Source: Sphingomonas sp. BAUL-RG-20F-R05-02 (lineage in GTDB: Bacteria > Pseudomonadota > Alphaproteobacteria > Sphingomonadales > Sphingomonadaceae). Taken from it: DNA of 64,000 nt. Under the pieces are notes generated by a model, which did not search any database, had not been told where the DNA came from, and saw only the letters and a list, made by a program, of their open reading frames with translations. The stretch covers positions 124,001-188,000 of the forward strand of contig NZ_JAKNQH010000003.1 in NCBI RefSeq assembly GCF_022662305.1, given 5' to 3'. The stretch's first letter is position 1, and every line of letters begins with the position of its first letter. Shown piece after piece: positions 55,326 through 63,236 of the stretch. The translations under genes and the position numbers were made by a program.

Positions 55326-56356
55326 GCGCGCCCGCCCCCGCTACCCCCGTCCGCGTCCTGATCGTCGATGACAGCGCTTCGATGCGCGCGATGCTGCGGG
55401 CGATCCTGTCCGCCGACCCGGAGATCGAAGTGGTCGGCGGCGCGCCCGAGCCGCATGCCGCGCGTGAGATGATCAAGGCGCTCGATCCCGACGTGCTGAC
55501 GCTCGACGTCGAAATGCCGGGGATGGACGGGTTGTCCTTTCTCGAACGGCTGATGCGGCTGCGGCCGATGCCGGTGGTGATGTGTTCGACGCTGACCGCG
55601 CGCGGTGCCGAGGTGAGTGTCGAGGCGCTGCGGCTGGGTGCGGTGGATTGCATCGCCAAGCCGGTCGGCGGGGTCAGGGAACTGGCGCGCGACGGGCAGA
55701 TGCTGCGTGACACGGTGAAGGCCGCCGCCCGCACCCGGCCGCGTGCGCCGAGCCCGGCGCAGCCGGTCGCGGCAGCCGATTTGTGTACCGATTGCATGAT
55801 CGCGATCGGCGCATCGACCGGCGGCGTCGAGGCGCTGTTCTCCATCCTGTCGGCCCTGCCGGTCGACTGCCCGCCGGTGTTGATCGTCCAGCATATGCCC
55901 GCCGCCTTCACCGCCGGTTTCGCGTCCCGGCTCGACCGGCTTTGCCCGATGCGCGTGGTCGAGGCGTTGGACGGCACGGTTATCGTGCCCGGCACCGCCT
56001 ATGTCGCGCCGGGCGGGCGGCACATGGGGCTGTCGCACGGGCGCATCAAACTGAGCGATGCGCCGCCGGTGTCGGGGCATCGCCCGTCGGTTGACCATCT
56101 GTTCCGGTCGATCGCGGGGCTGGGCGCACGCGCCACCGGCGTGATCCTGACCGGCATGGGCGCGGACGGCGCACAGGGCCTGCGCGCGATGCGCGACGCG
56201 GGCGCGAGAACGCTGGGCCAGAACGAGGCGAGCTGCATCGTTTACGGCATGCCGCGTGCCGCGTGCGAGGCGGGGGCCGTGGAACACGAACATCATCTGA
56301 ATGCGCTGCCGCGGGCGATCCTGTCGGCCTGCCAGCGCATCAAACGGGAGCGTTGA
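55322..56356 (+). CDS. cheB: Chemotaxis methylesterase CheB
   Basis: The 344-residue protein has a receiver domain with phospho-Asp62 (LTLDVEMPGMDGLSF). A linker leads to the C-terminal esterase domain with catalytic Ser165 (IGASTGGVEALF), His in VQHMPAAFTAGFASRL and Asp in LTGMGADGAQGL. It demethylates or deamidates receptors when phosphorylated by CheA. ATG at 55322 overlaps the cheR stop; the frame open before it is a shadow of cheR. Confidence 0.96.
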   Translation: MSAPAPATPVRVLIVDDSASMRAMLRAILSADPEIEVVGGAPEPHAAREMIKALDPDVLTLDVEMPGMDGLSFLERLMRLRPMPVVMCSTLTARGAEVSVEALRLGAVDCIAKPVGGVRELARDGQMLRDTVKAAARTRPRAPSPAQPVAAADLCTDCMIAIGASTGGVEALFSILSALPVDCPPVLIVQHMPAAFTAGFASRLDRLCPMRVVEALDGTVIVPGTAYVAPGGRHMGLSHGRIKLSDAPPVSGHRPSVDHLFRSIAGLGARATGVILTGMGADGAQGLRAMRDAGARTLGQNEASCIVYGMPRAACEAGAVEHEHHLNALPRAILSACQRIKRER

Positions 56357-56357
56357 G

Positions 56358-56747
56358 ATGCCGGCTGCATCGGCCATAAAGGTCATGGTCGTGGACGATC
56401 AGACCAGCATGCGGGCGATGATCCGTCGCACGCTGCAGGATCTCGGCTTTCGCGACGTGCGCGACCGTCCAAGCGCGCTTGAGGCGCTGCCCGCCGTGCG
56501 GGAGGATCGCGTGCACCTCATCATTTCGGACTACAACATGCCGGACATGGACGGCCTTGCCTTTCTGGAGGCGGTGCGCGGCGATCCGGTGATCGGCAAG
56601 ACCGTGTTCATCATGCTGACCGGTTCGGCGGAACGCGCTGTGGTGCAGAAGGCGGCTGAGCTCGGCGTCAACAACTACGTCGTCAAACCGTTCGCTCCGG
56701 CCGCGCTGAAGGAAAAGATCGAGCGCGTGTTCGGGGCGCTGAGCTGA
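56358..56747 (+). CDS. cheY: Second CheY-type response regulator
   Basis: The 129-residue single receiver domain has MVVDDQTSMRAMIRRTLQDLGF, phospho-Asp58 in LIISDYNMPDMDGLAFLEA, MLTGSAERAVVQKAAELGVNNYVVKPF, and a final KIERVFGAL. In operons with two CheY proteins, one commonly acts as a phosphate sink and the other binds the motor; which is which cannot be seen here. It follows the cheB stop by one base and precedes cheD. Confidence 0.92.
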   Translation: MPAASAIKVMVVDDQTSMRAMIRRTLQDLGFRDVRDRPSALEALPAVREDRVHLIISDYNMPDMDGLAFLEAVRGDPVIGKTVFIMLTGSAERAVVQKAAELGVNNYVVKPFAPAALKEKIERVFGALS

Positions 56748-56751
56748 GCTC

Positions 56752-57267
56752 ATGCACCGCCTCGCGATCGTCCAGGGCGAGCACGCCGTCGTCGCCGAAC
56801 CGGGTGTCGTCATCACGACGCTGCTCGGGTCGTGCGTGGCGGTGTGCCTGCACGATGCGGTCGCGCGGGTCGGCGGCATGAACCATTTTCTACTTGGCGA
56901 GCCGGGAGCGGAGCAGTTGCTGCGCGACGACGAGATGTCCCGCTACGGCGTTCACGCCATGGAACTGCTCATCAACGCGATGATGGCGCGCGGCGCGGTG
57001 CGGCAACGGCTGCGCGCGCGTATTTTCGGCGGCGCCAACATCGTCGCCGGGCTGGGCGGGATCGGCAGCGATAACGCCGCCTTCGCCCGGCGCTTCATGG
57101 CGGTGGAGGGGATCGCGACCGGCGCGTGCGACCTCGGCGGCACCACCGCGCGCCGGGTCGAGTTCCGGCCGTGGGAGGGCCAGGTCCGCTCGATCCGCGC
57201 CGACGACGCACCGCCGCCCGCACCCGTGCCGCACCTGCCGCGCGCCGGCGACATAGACCTGTTCTGA
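56752..57267 (+). CDS. cheD: Chemoreceptor glutamine deamidase CheD
   Basis: The 171-residue protein has the CheD active site: Cys28 in TLLGSCVAVCLHD and His45 in GGMNHFLLG. RIFGGANIVAGLGGIGSDNAAFARRFM comes later. It deamidates receptor glutamines and in some bacteria works with CheC-type phosphatases. The Pro-rich tail (PPPAPVPHLP) precedes a final GDIDLF. No CheC is visible in the cluster; the small DxxxQ protein follows eight bases downstream. Confidence 0.93.
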   Translation: MHRLAIVQGEHAVVAEPGVVITTLLGSCVAVCLHDAVARVGGMNHFLLGEPGAEQLLRDDEMSRYGVHAMELLINAMMARGAVRQRLRARIFGGANIVAGLGGIGSDNAAFARRFMAVEGIATGACDLGGTTARRVEFRPWEGQVRSIRADDAPPPAPVPHLPRAGDIDLF

Positions 57268-57274
57268 GGACGAT

Positions 57275-57562
57275 ATGCCCACAACGCTACACCGGCAAAA
57301 GCTGATGCTCGCCATGGCGAAGGAACTCGGCGAGGTGCGCACCCTGCTCGAGCGGCTTGCCGAGGAGCTGGTCTGCGACGTCGACATGATCGACAAGCAT
57401 CTGGAGAAGCTCCAGCAGTTCGACATCATCTCGCAACATGTCGACGAATGCGGCCGGCTGCTCGGCCGGATGGCGGACGGCATGACGACGTACGAGGCGC
57501 TCGGCAAAGTCGGGCTGGGCGGCTTGCAGGCGCGTCTCGCCCGCGCGCTACCGGAGGGCTAA
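57275..57562 (+). CDS. Small helical protein with CheZ-type DxxxQ motif, candidate CheY phosphatase
   Basis: The 95-residue protein is predicted all-helical: a long amphipathic helix (about residues 8-33), then HLEKLQQFDIISQHVDECGRLL (42-63). Asp50 and Gln54 form D-x-x-x-Q inside LQQFDIISQ. E. coli CheZ has its catalytic Asp143 and Gln147 with the same spacing in QDFQDLTGQ, and CheT of rhizobia carries a related motif. The gene sits between cheD and motB in an operon with no other recognisable CheY phosphatase. A minimal CheZ-like dephosphorylating role is inferred. The last 25 residues are Gly/Ala-rich and unassigned. No name is used. Confidence 0.7.
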   Translation: MPTTLHRQKLMLAMAKELGEVRTLLERLAEELVCDVDMIDKHLEKLQQFDIISQHVDECGRLLGRMADGMTTYEALGKVGLGGLQARLARALPEG

Positions 57563-57565
57563 GCC

Positions 57566-58435
57566 ATGGCTACGCGAAGCAACGACCTGCGCCCGATCGT
57601 CATCCGGCGCGTGAAGAAGGTGTCCGGCGGCGGCCATCACGGCGGTGCGTGGAAAGTCGCCTATGCCGATTTCGTGACGGCGATGATGGCATTCTTCATG
57701 CTGTTGTGGCTGATCTCCAACCCGGACAAGGAAAAGCTCAAAGGCCTCGCCGAGTATTTCTCGCCGGCACCACCGAACTCGCCGCAGGCGCAGGGGCAGA
57801 CCAGCGGCGCCAGCACCACCCAAAACGCGGGCGGCCATACCCAGGCGATGCGTGGCGATGGCAGCACGGCGGCGGGCGTCCCCGCGATCCAGGCGGCATC
57901 GGCGGGCGTGGCGCGCGGCGGCAGTGCGGACATGCCCGACGCGTCGATGCGGGTGGCGGCGCAGGACCTCAAGGTCGCGCTCGACACAGTGGCGGGATCG
58001 AGCAGCGATGGCGGCAAGACGGTGGACGTCGAGCAGACACGCGACGGCTACCGCATCAACCTGATGGACAATGACAAGCACAGCATGTTCGACGGCGGCA
58101 CCGCCACGCTCAACGCCTACGGGCGCGGGTTGCTCGCGCGCGTGGCGTCCAAGATCGCCACCTCGCGCGTGCAGGTCGCGGTGGAGGGGCATACCGACGC
58201 CTCGGGCGGCAGCGGTGACGCGAACTGGCGGCTGTCGAGCGAACGCGCGCTGGCGGCGCGTCAGGCGCTTGTCGCCAGCGGCCTGTCGGCGGACCGGATG
58301 GGTGAGGTGGTGGCGTTCGCCGATACCCGCCCGCTCTACCCCGATCAGCCCAAGCGCGCGGAGAACCGCCGCATCACCATCGTGCTGATCGCCGACGCAT
58401 CGGCGCTGCCGCGCGACCTGAGCTTCAATTACTAA
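57566..58435 (+). CDS. motB: Flagellar motor stator protein MotB
   Basis: The 289-residue protein has one membrane helix after a basic N-terminus, with the ion-carrying Asp35 in AYADFVTAMMAFFMLLWLIS. A Gly/Ser/Ala-rich plug and linker (about residues 70-125) follow. The OmpA-like peptidoglycan-binding domain has GHTDASGGSGDANWRLSSERALAARQAL and ENRRITIVL. It forms the stator with MotA, whose gene opens the same operon. It begins three bases after the CheZ-like gene stop. Confidence 0.94.
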   Translation: MATRSNDLRPIVIRRVKKVSGGGHHGGAWKVAYADFVTAMMAFFMLLWLISNPDKEKLKGLAEYFSPAPPNSPQAQGQTSGASTTQNAGGHTQAMRGDGSTAAGVPAIQAASAGVARGGSADMPDASMRVAAQDLKVALDTVAGSSSDGGKTVDVEQTRDGYRINLMDNDKHSMFDGGTATLNAYGRGLLARVASKIATSRVQVAVEGHTDASGGSGDANWRLSSERALAARQALVASGLSADRMGEVVAFADTRPLYPDQPKRAENRRITIVLIADASALPRDLSFNY

Positions 58436-58444
58436 GGGGCGGCC

Positions 58445-58882
58445 ATGAAGAAGATCCTGATCCCGCTGCTGATGGTGATCGGCGGCATCGTGTTCGGCGC
58501 GGGCGGCGGCTATGCGGCGATGCTGTTCCTCAAGCCGCAGGCGGCGCACGCCAAAGGCGCCGCACCGGTGGCGACGGTGTTCGTACCTGCCGGCAAGATC
58601 CTCGCGCCGATCGTGGCGAGCGACGGCAAGCTGTCGGGCTATGCCAATTTCGACGTGTCGCTGGAGGTGCTGCAGGACAAGAGCGCGGAGGTGACCGAAA
58701 AGCTGCCGCTGTTCCTCAACGCGGTCAACATGCGCACTTACCGCTCACCGATGGCGAGCGGCCCGCAAGGCGTGCTGCCGGACCTGAAGGTGTTCGAGAC
58801 GGTGCTGATGGCAGCGGCGGGCGAGGCGCTGGCCAAGGACGGCGTGAAACGCGCGATCGTGACGGCGGCAGCGCCGGCCTGA
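58445..58882 (+). CDS. fliL: Flagellar basal-body-associated protein FliL
   Basis: The 145-residue protein has one N-terminal membrane helix (ILIPLLMVIGGIVFGAGGGYAAMLFL). The periplasmic stomatin-like FliL domain includes FVPAGKILAPIVASDGKLSGYANFDVSLEV and TEKLPLFLNAVNMRTYRS. FliL tunes stator engagement and torque, consistent with its position directly after motB. It is the last gene of the operon in this direction; beyond it, minus-strand genes begin. Confidence 0.85.
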   Translation: MKKILIPLLMVIGGIVFGAGGGYAAMLFLKPQAAHAKGAAPVATVFVPAGKILAPIVASDGKLSGYANFDVSLEVLQDKSAEVTEKLPLFLNAVNMRTYRSPMASGPQGVLPDLKVFETVLMAAAGEALAKDGVKRAIVTAAAPA

Positions 58883-59069
58883 CCCGGTGCGCTGGTTATC
58901 CGCGCCAGGTCAGGCACAAGGATCACACCCGGCTGCGCCTTTGGATTGTCTGGAGGTGGTGGTTTCCGGCACGTCTGCTTACCGGAGGTCGGAGTCAGCG
59001 AACGGTCGCGATCTGATTGAGGCATGCCTGTAGCTTTTTAAGCCGGCAGCATGCCACCAGCAATTGATC

Positions 59070-59393
59070 TCAGAAGTGCCACTTGAGGGTCACCGCTGCC
59101 GCCGGGGTGCTGGCAAACGGATTGTCCGTCTTGATGGCGTGAACGGTGGCTTCTGCGTTGAGGGGGCCGACAAACTTCGCCCGTACGGGCTTTTCCGGAA
59201 ACTGCCCGAGGCCGGAAATCGCGAAGTTCATGTTTTTGGGGGCGCATACAACGATGTCGTCAGATGGATCATGCTCGGCGCACGTCGCCTCCTGGCGTTG
59301 CACCGTAGCAAGATCGAAATCCTCGACACGCGTCGCGATCGGCGTAGGAACAACCGAACCGAGCAGCGATACCGCGGCTACAGCGAACGTCAT
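59070..59393 (-). CDS. Small exported 'DIVVC' protein
   Basis: The 107-residue precursor starts at ATG 59393 (MTFAVAAVSLLGSVVP), with AAGGAGG six bases upstream, and has a signal peptide. The mature part carries CAEHDPSDDIVVCAPKN, the same C-x(n)-D-x-DIVVC core as the 12-kb protein, then a polar strand-rich tail ending VTLKWHF. The function is unknown. It follows the frameshifted M16 peptidase on the same strand by 24 bases, so it may have been its partner. Confidence 0.6.
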   Translation of the reverse strand: MTFAVAAVSLLGSVVPTPIATRVEDFDLATVQRQEATCAEHDPSDDIVVCAPKNMNFAISGLGQFPEKPVRAKFVGPLNAEATVHAIKTDNPFASTPAAAVTLKWHF

Positions 59394-59417
59394 GCCAACC
59401 TCCTTCAACGACGGTGA

Positions 59418-60943
59418 TTATGGTCGCACTTTGCATCCCGCCGGCACGGCATTGTCGGCAACCGTGCGTATTGCCGCGACAGGGTCTTTCACCATGGCAA
59501 GCTCGGGCGCCTCGACGCGGATGTGCTCGGCGCCGGCGACCCATTGTTCGTTCCACCAGCGATTGGCCGTGATGGTGCCGATCGCGGGAAACCAGCCCTT
59601 GGCATAACCCAGCATCTCATCCGGCGGGATCAGGTCTCTGCCGGCCGCCAACGCATGGGACAGATCCTTGGCCAGTTCGACATTCGCCATCTCGGCCATA
59701 GCGTCGGAGCTTGCGGCAAGATCATTGATCACGTCCTGCTTGGCGGCACTCCACTCCTGTTCGGAGAAGCCGCCCGTGCTAAGGTTACAGGTGAGCTGCT
59801 TCAGTTCGCCGACAGCCGATCGCCATTGATCGCCAGTGAAGTTGTTCCACAGCATGATCAGCCGGTGCCCCTGCTCACCATGCTCGATCCACATGCCGAT
59901 TGCGTTTGGCGGGCTATCGGATGCGCCAGCGCGAGCCGCTTATTGACCGCGCGCACCATCACCATGTCCATCAGCGCCATCTCGGCCTGTCGCTTCCGCG
60001 TTAGTGGCACTTGGGGCAACGGCGAAACCACCGTCATAAAAACGCCCCTGCGGCCCTCCGCCAACGACGCGTAGCTGATCGGCGCGATGCGATCTGCCTT
60101 GAAGGTCGGGACGGGCGCATGCACCGGCGCCGGTCCGACGTCTTGCCACGAGCCGAAACGCTGTGTGATCAGCGCCTTCATCTTCGTCGCGTTTACGTTG
60201 CCGACGATCACGATCATCATGTTTTCAGGTCGGTAAAGGCGATGATATAGTGCGCGTATCGTAGCGACGCTGGCAGTGGGTACGTCATCCGAGTTTTGCC
60301 CGTTTATCACGTCGGTCGGCGAGCCGGGCGCTACCGCGGCAATGTAGCTAGCGTAGATGTCGTTGCCGGGTTTCCTGCGGGCCATCTCGTCTATGACTTG
60401 AGTCCGCCCTTCGTCGACCGCATCAGTATGCAAGGTCAGATCGCTGACGACCTCGCGGAAGAGACCGAGCAGCTTGTCCAGGTCTTCGGGTTTGGTCGTT
60501 TTGCTGGAAACAAAATAATTCGTTTCGCTCCAGCTGGTTGTTCCAGCGGAGGGTGCGGGCAACGACAGCGACAGGCCTACGTGGGGAAAATGGTTGCGAT
60601 CATTCGGCGATCCAGTTGTTGGGCTGAGAAAAGCAACATGCTCGATCAAATGGGCCAAGCCGCGCTCTCCCGGTCGTCGCTCGGCGATGAAGCCACCGTC
60701 GTTGCGTAACAGGAGCCCTGCTCCGGCCTCGTGACCTTGGCGCGGAAGAATGGCATAGCGATCGCCATTCCTGAGACGCCCTTTGACTATCGGCTGCCAG
60801 CGCCCTCGATAAGCCGGTTTAGCAATCCGCTTTGGAAAAATGTCGCCCGCATTGCGGATCGCCTCTCTTGCCCAAACTGCGGGAGTGGAGGTGGCGGTAA
60901 AAAGTAGCCCCACGCACAAAGAGGCTCGAACCTGTTTGCGCAT
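59418..60943 (-). pseudogene. M16-family zinc peptidase, frameshifted
   Basis: The N-terminal part (60943 to about 59920) has a signal peptide (MRKQVRASLCVGLLFTATSTPAVWA) and the inverted zinc motif H98-L-I-E101-H102 in GLAHLIEHVAF. Glu178 lies exactly 76 residues after the motif, as in M16 (HxxEHx76E). The reading frame then breaks near 59894-59930: the sense continues as ASDSPPNAIGMWIEHGEQGHRL in the next frame and runs to a stop at 59418, giving M16-like sequence on both sides. A one-base change restores the frame, so it is a recent pseudogene or a sequence error. Together about 508 residues. Confidence 0.75.
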
Positions 60944-61136
60944 TCAAGAGCCTCAACTTCCCACCAGCGGTCCGACTGCGCAGCTGCTTCTGAACTACGA
61001 CGGACCTGAAAATGTAAGATGTTTACGGCCGAAAGGAGGCGCACCTTCGAAGGTCAGCGTGTCCGCTACATAGATAATCGATGGGCCCGCGAATGACCGA
61101 GTCTGGGCGGTTCCGGCCTTTCCGCTTCCGCCTTGC

Positions 61137-61697
61137 TCAGCCGAACAGGTGCGGGCGGCGCAGGCGCAGGGCGAACAGCAATGTCACCAGCTTGGCGTCA
61201 GGCAGGTGTCCGCGCTCGTAGCGCGCCCACAGTTCGGCAAGCGGGAGCTCGTGGACGGTGATGTTCTCGTGTTCCTGTGCCAGGCCGCCGCCGGGGCCGA
61301 CGCGATCGGCATCCGCATATTCCGCAAGGTAGTAGTCGAGCCGTTCGGTGGCGATCGCCGGGATCGTCCAGAACTGGCCGACGGGGTCGAGCGTGCGGAG
61401 CCGGACGCCGGCCTCCTCCAATGCCTCGCGACGGGTGCAGTCCTCCGGATCGTCGCTGTCGAGTTTGCCGGCGATCGCTTCGAGCAGGTCGGCTTGTCCG
61501 AGCAACATCACCGGCGCGCGCGGCATCGAGACGAGCAGCGCCATGCCGGTCGTCGGGTTGTAGGGCAGCACCGCCACCGCGCGACCGACCTCGACGACGT
61601 GGCGGTCGAAGGTGGTACCGTCTGGCGCGCGCAGCCGCACCATGACGAGGTTGAGCCAGCCCTGATAGATGGCGCGGACGGAATCGATGGTGAACAT
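61137..61697 (-). CDS. Nudix hydrolase (ADP-ribose pyrophosphatase-like)
   Basis: The 186-residue protein shows a Nudix box with AGKLDSDDPEDCTRREALEEAGV. Its REALEEAGV core is intact, but the first Gly-to-Arg spacing is one residue short and the usual Glu reads Asp, so the metal site is slightly atypical. AVLPYNPTTGMALLVSMPRAPV before it fits the NUDT5/ADPRase-type fold. It should hydrolyse a nucleoside diphosphate linked to another group, such as ADP-ribose; the substrate is unassigned. It lies 22 bases after the fliP stop on the same strand, an unrelated gene sharing the flagellar transcript. Confidence 0.85.
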   Translation of the reverse strand: MFTIDSVRAIYQGWLNLVMVRLRAPDGTTFDRHVVEVGRAVAVLPYNPTTGMALLVSMPRAPVMLLGQADLLEAIAGKLDSDDPEDCTRREALEEAGVRLRTLDPVGQFWTIPAIATERLDYYLAEYADADRVGPGGGLAQEHENITVHELPLAELWARYERGHLPDAKLVTLLFALRLRRPHLFG

Positions 61698-61719
61698 GGG
61701 CAGCGGCTATGGCACCGTG

Positions 61720-62478
61720 TCAGCCGCCGTGGAAGCTCTTGACCAGCGACCCCGCGACCAGCGCCCAGCCGTCGACCAACACGAAGAAGATGATCTTCAT
61801 CGGCAGCGATATGCTCGGCGGCGGCAGCATCATCATGCCCATCGCCATCAGCACGGCGGAAACGGCAAGGTCGATCACCAGGAACGGCACGAGCAGCATG
61901 AAGCCGATCTCGAACGCGCGGCGCAATTCGGAGATCATGAAGGCGGGGATCAGCGTCGGCAGCGGCGTGTCCGCGCGCGGGGTGGGCGGTTGCTTGGAGA
62001 GATCGACGAACAGCTTGAGGTCTTCGTTACGAACCTGGCCGAGCATGAAGGTACGCAAGGGCGCGGCGGTCTTGTCGAAGGCGACGGCCTCGGTGATCTT
62101 GCCCTCGGTATAGGGTTTCACCCCTTCGGTGTACGCCTTGTTGAAAGTCGGGGCCATCACGAAGAACGACAGGAACAGCGCGAGGCTGATGATGACCGGG
62201 TTGGGCGGCACGCCCTGTGCGCCGAGCCCCGTGCGCAGCAGCGACAGCGCGACGACGATGCGGGTGAACGACGTCACCGTCATCAGGATGCCCGGCGCAA
62301 GGCTCAGCACCGTCATCAGCAGCACGAGCTGGACGATGCGCCCGGTCATGTTGCCTTCGCCACCGAGGTTGATGGTCGGGCCATGCGCGGCGGCGGCCTG
62401 CGTTGCGGCGATCGCCACCGACGGCAGCGCGACGAGCGCGCACGCCACCACCGCGCCCAGGATTACGCGCTTACGCAT
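61720..62478 (-). CDS. fliP: Flagellar export-gate protein FliP
   Basis: The 252-residue protein has a cleavable signal peptide (MRKRVILGAVVACALVALPSVAIAA) and then membrane segments. FliP hallmarks are MTVLSLAPGILMTVTSFTRIVVALSLLRTGLG, QGVPPNPVIISLALFLSFFVMAPTF, LPTLIPAFMISELRRAFEIGF and MMMLPPPSISLPMKIIFFVLVDGW. It forms the core of the type III export gate with FliQ and FliR. It overlaps fliO by eight bases; fliQ and fliR are not next to it here. Confidence 0.96.
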   Translation of the reverse strand: MRKRVILGAVVACALVALPSVAIAATQAAAAHGPTINLGGEGNMTGRIVQLVLLMTVLSLAPGILMTVTSFTRIVVALSLLRTGLGAQGVPPNPVIISLALFLSFFVMAPTFNKAYTEGVKPYTEGKITEAVAFDKTAAPLRTFMLGQVRNEDLKLFVDLSKQPPTPRADTPLPTLIPAFMISELRRAFEIGFMLLVPFLVIDLAVSAVLMAMGMMMLPPPSISLPMKIIFFVLVDGWALVAGSLVKSFHGG

Positions 62479-62869
62479 GGTGCGCGATGACCGGCTGGCG
62501 CAACGCGTCGGCTTCGTCCGACACCCGCGTCCACAGCCGCTCGATCGCCTGCGCCATCAGCGCGGCATAGGGTGGCACGCTGCCGTCGGCGGCTTCGGCG
62601 GCGAGGCTCTTACGTTCCAGCACGACATGCCCCTCCGGACTCATCAGTACGAGATGTTCGTGGCCGTCCTGCCGCAGCAGCACCAGCGAACGCTTCGGGT
62701 CGATGTTGAGCCGCTCGACGATCTCCAGCCGGCGCATCGGGGAGGCGCCGCCGCCGATCCGGCCGGGCAGCTTCACGTCGAAGCGCTTGACCACCCACAA
62801 GGCCCCGGCGAGTATTCCCAGCACCACGCCCAGCGAGGCGAGCATCCGCATGACGGCGAACAGATCCAT
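62471..62869 (-). CDS. fliO: Flagellar biosynthesis protein FliO
   Basis: The 132-residue protein has an N-terminal membrane helix (MLASLGVVLGILAGALWVVKRF). FliO-type segments MRRLEIVERLNIDPKRSLVLLRQDGHEHLVLMSPEG follow, then a helical tail. It assists assembly of FliP into the export gate. The gene sits between fliN and fliP in the usual order. Confidence 0.88.
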   Translation of the reverse strand: MDLFAVMRMLASLGVVLGILAGALWVVKRFDVKLPGRIGGGASPMRRLEIVERLNIDPKRSLVLLRQDGHEHLVLMSPEGHVVLERKSLAAEAADGSVPPYAALMAQAIERLWTRVSDEADALRQPVIAHHA

Positions 62870-62874
62870 ATCGG

Positions 62875-63108
62875 TCAGCGCCCGGTGCGGATGACGTTGG
62901 TGATCTCCAGCGACATTACATCGCCGTCGACCAGGATCTGCCCGTGCGCGATCGCCTGATCGTTGACGATCACCACGCTCGGATCGTCCTGACGCGCATC
63001 GAGCGGGATCATCGCGCCCCGGCTCATCTTGAGGATCTGCCGGATCGGCATGCTGGTAGACCCGAGCATAACCGCCAGTTCAACATCGATATCGTTCAAT
63101 CCGGCCAC
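62875..63108 (-). CDS. fliN: Flagellar motor switch protein FliN
   Basis: The 77-residue protein is a single SpoA domain: LNDIDVELAVMLGSTSMPIRQILKMSRGAMIPLD, VVIVNDQAIAHGQILVDGDVMSLEITNVI. It is shorter than typical FliN because the N-terminal extension is absent. FliN forms the C-ring with FliM and FliG. The GTG start at 63108 has AAGGGG eight bases upstream. It opens the fliN-fliO-fliP unit, preceded by the shared CCTATAA element. Confidence 0.9.
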   Translation of the reverse strand: MAGLNDIDVELAVMLGSTSMPIRQILKMSRGAMIPLDARQDDPSVVIVNDQAIAHGQILVDGDVMSLEITNVIRTGR

Positions 63109-63111
63109 GTG

Positions 63112-63133
63112 CCGTTCCCCTTAACCGTTCCCC
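63112..63133. repeat. 9-bp direct repeat in the fliN leader
   Basis: CCGTTCCCC occurs at 63112-63120 and 63125-63133, separated by TTAA. On the minus strand this reads as two GGGGAACGG units around TTAA, the first copy nearer the start supplying the ribosome site. It may be a binding site or a recent duplication. Confidence 0.5.
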
Positions 63134-63137
63134 AAAG

Positions 63138-63154
63138 TTATAGGAAAAATCCGG
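63138..63154 (-). promoter_or_regulatory. T-tract/CCTATAA element upstream of fliN
   Basis: On the minus strand this reads CCGGATTTTTCCTATAA, ending 29 bases before the fliN GTG. It shares the TTTT-CCTATAA core with the motA and flgC elements. Back-to-back with the flgC element, it makes a divergent promoter pair. Confidence 0.55.
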
Positions 63155-63171
63155 GGGCGATCGGCCGGGGT

Positions 63172-63190
63172 GGGAAAATTTTGCCTATAA
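63172..63190 (+). promoter_or_regulatory. T-tract/(G)CCTATAA element upstream of flgC
   Basis: GGGAAAATTTTGCCTATAA ends 46 bases before the preferred flgC start. GCCTATAA is one base from the sigma-28 -10 consensus GCCGATAA. If it is a -10 element, the transcript begins after 63192, which argues against an ATG there as the flgC start. Confidence 0.55.
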
Positions 63191-63236
63191 GATGGCTGTG
63201 AGCGGCAAAGATGTCGCGCCTCTTATGGGATACGTC

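Noticed and set aside
63170..63190. Sigma-54 promoter before flgC (TGGG...TTGC)
   Set aside because: The GG-to-GC spacing is 11 bases instead of the required 12, and the other two flagellar units do not share it; the CCTATAA reading fits all three.
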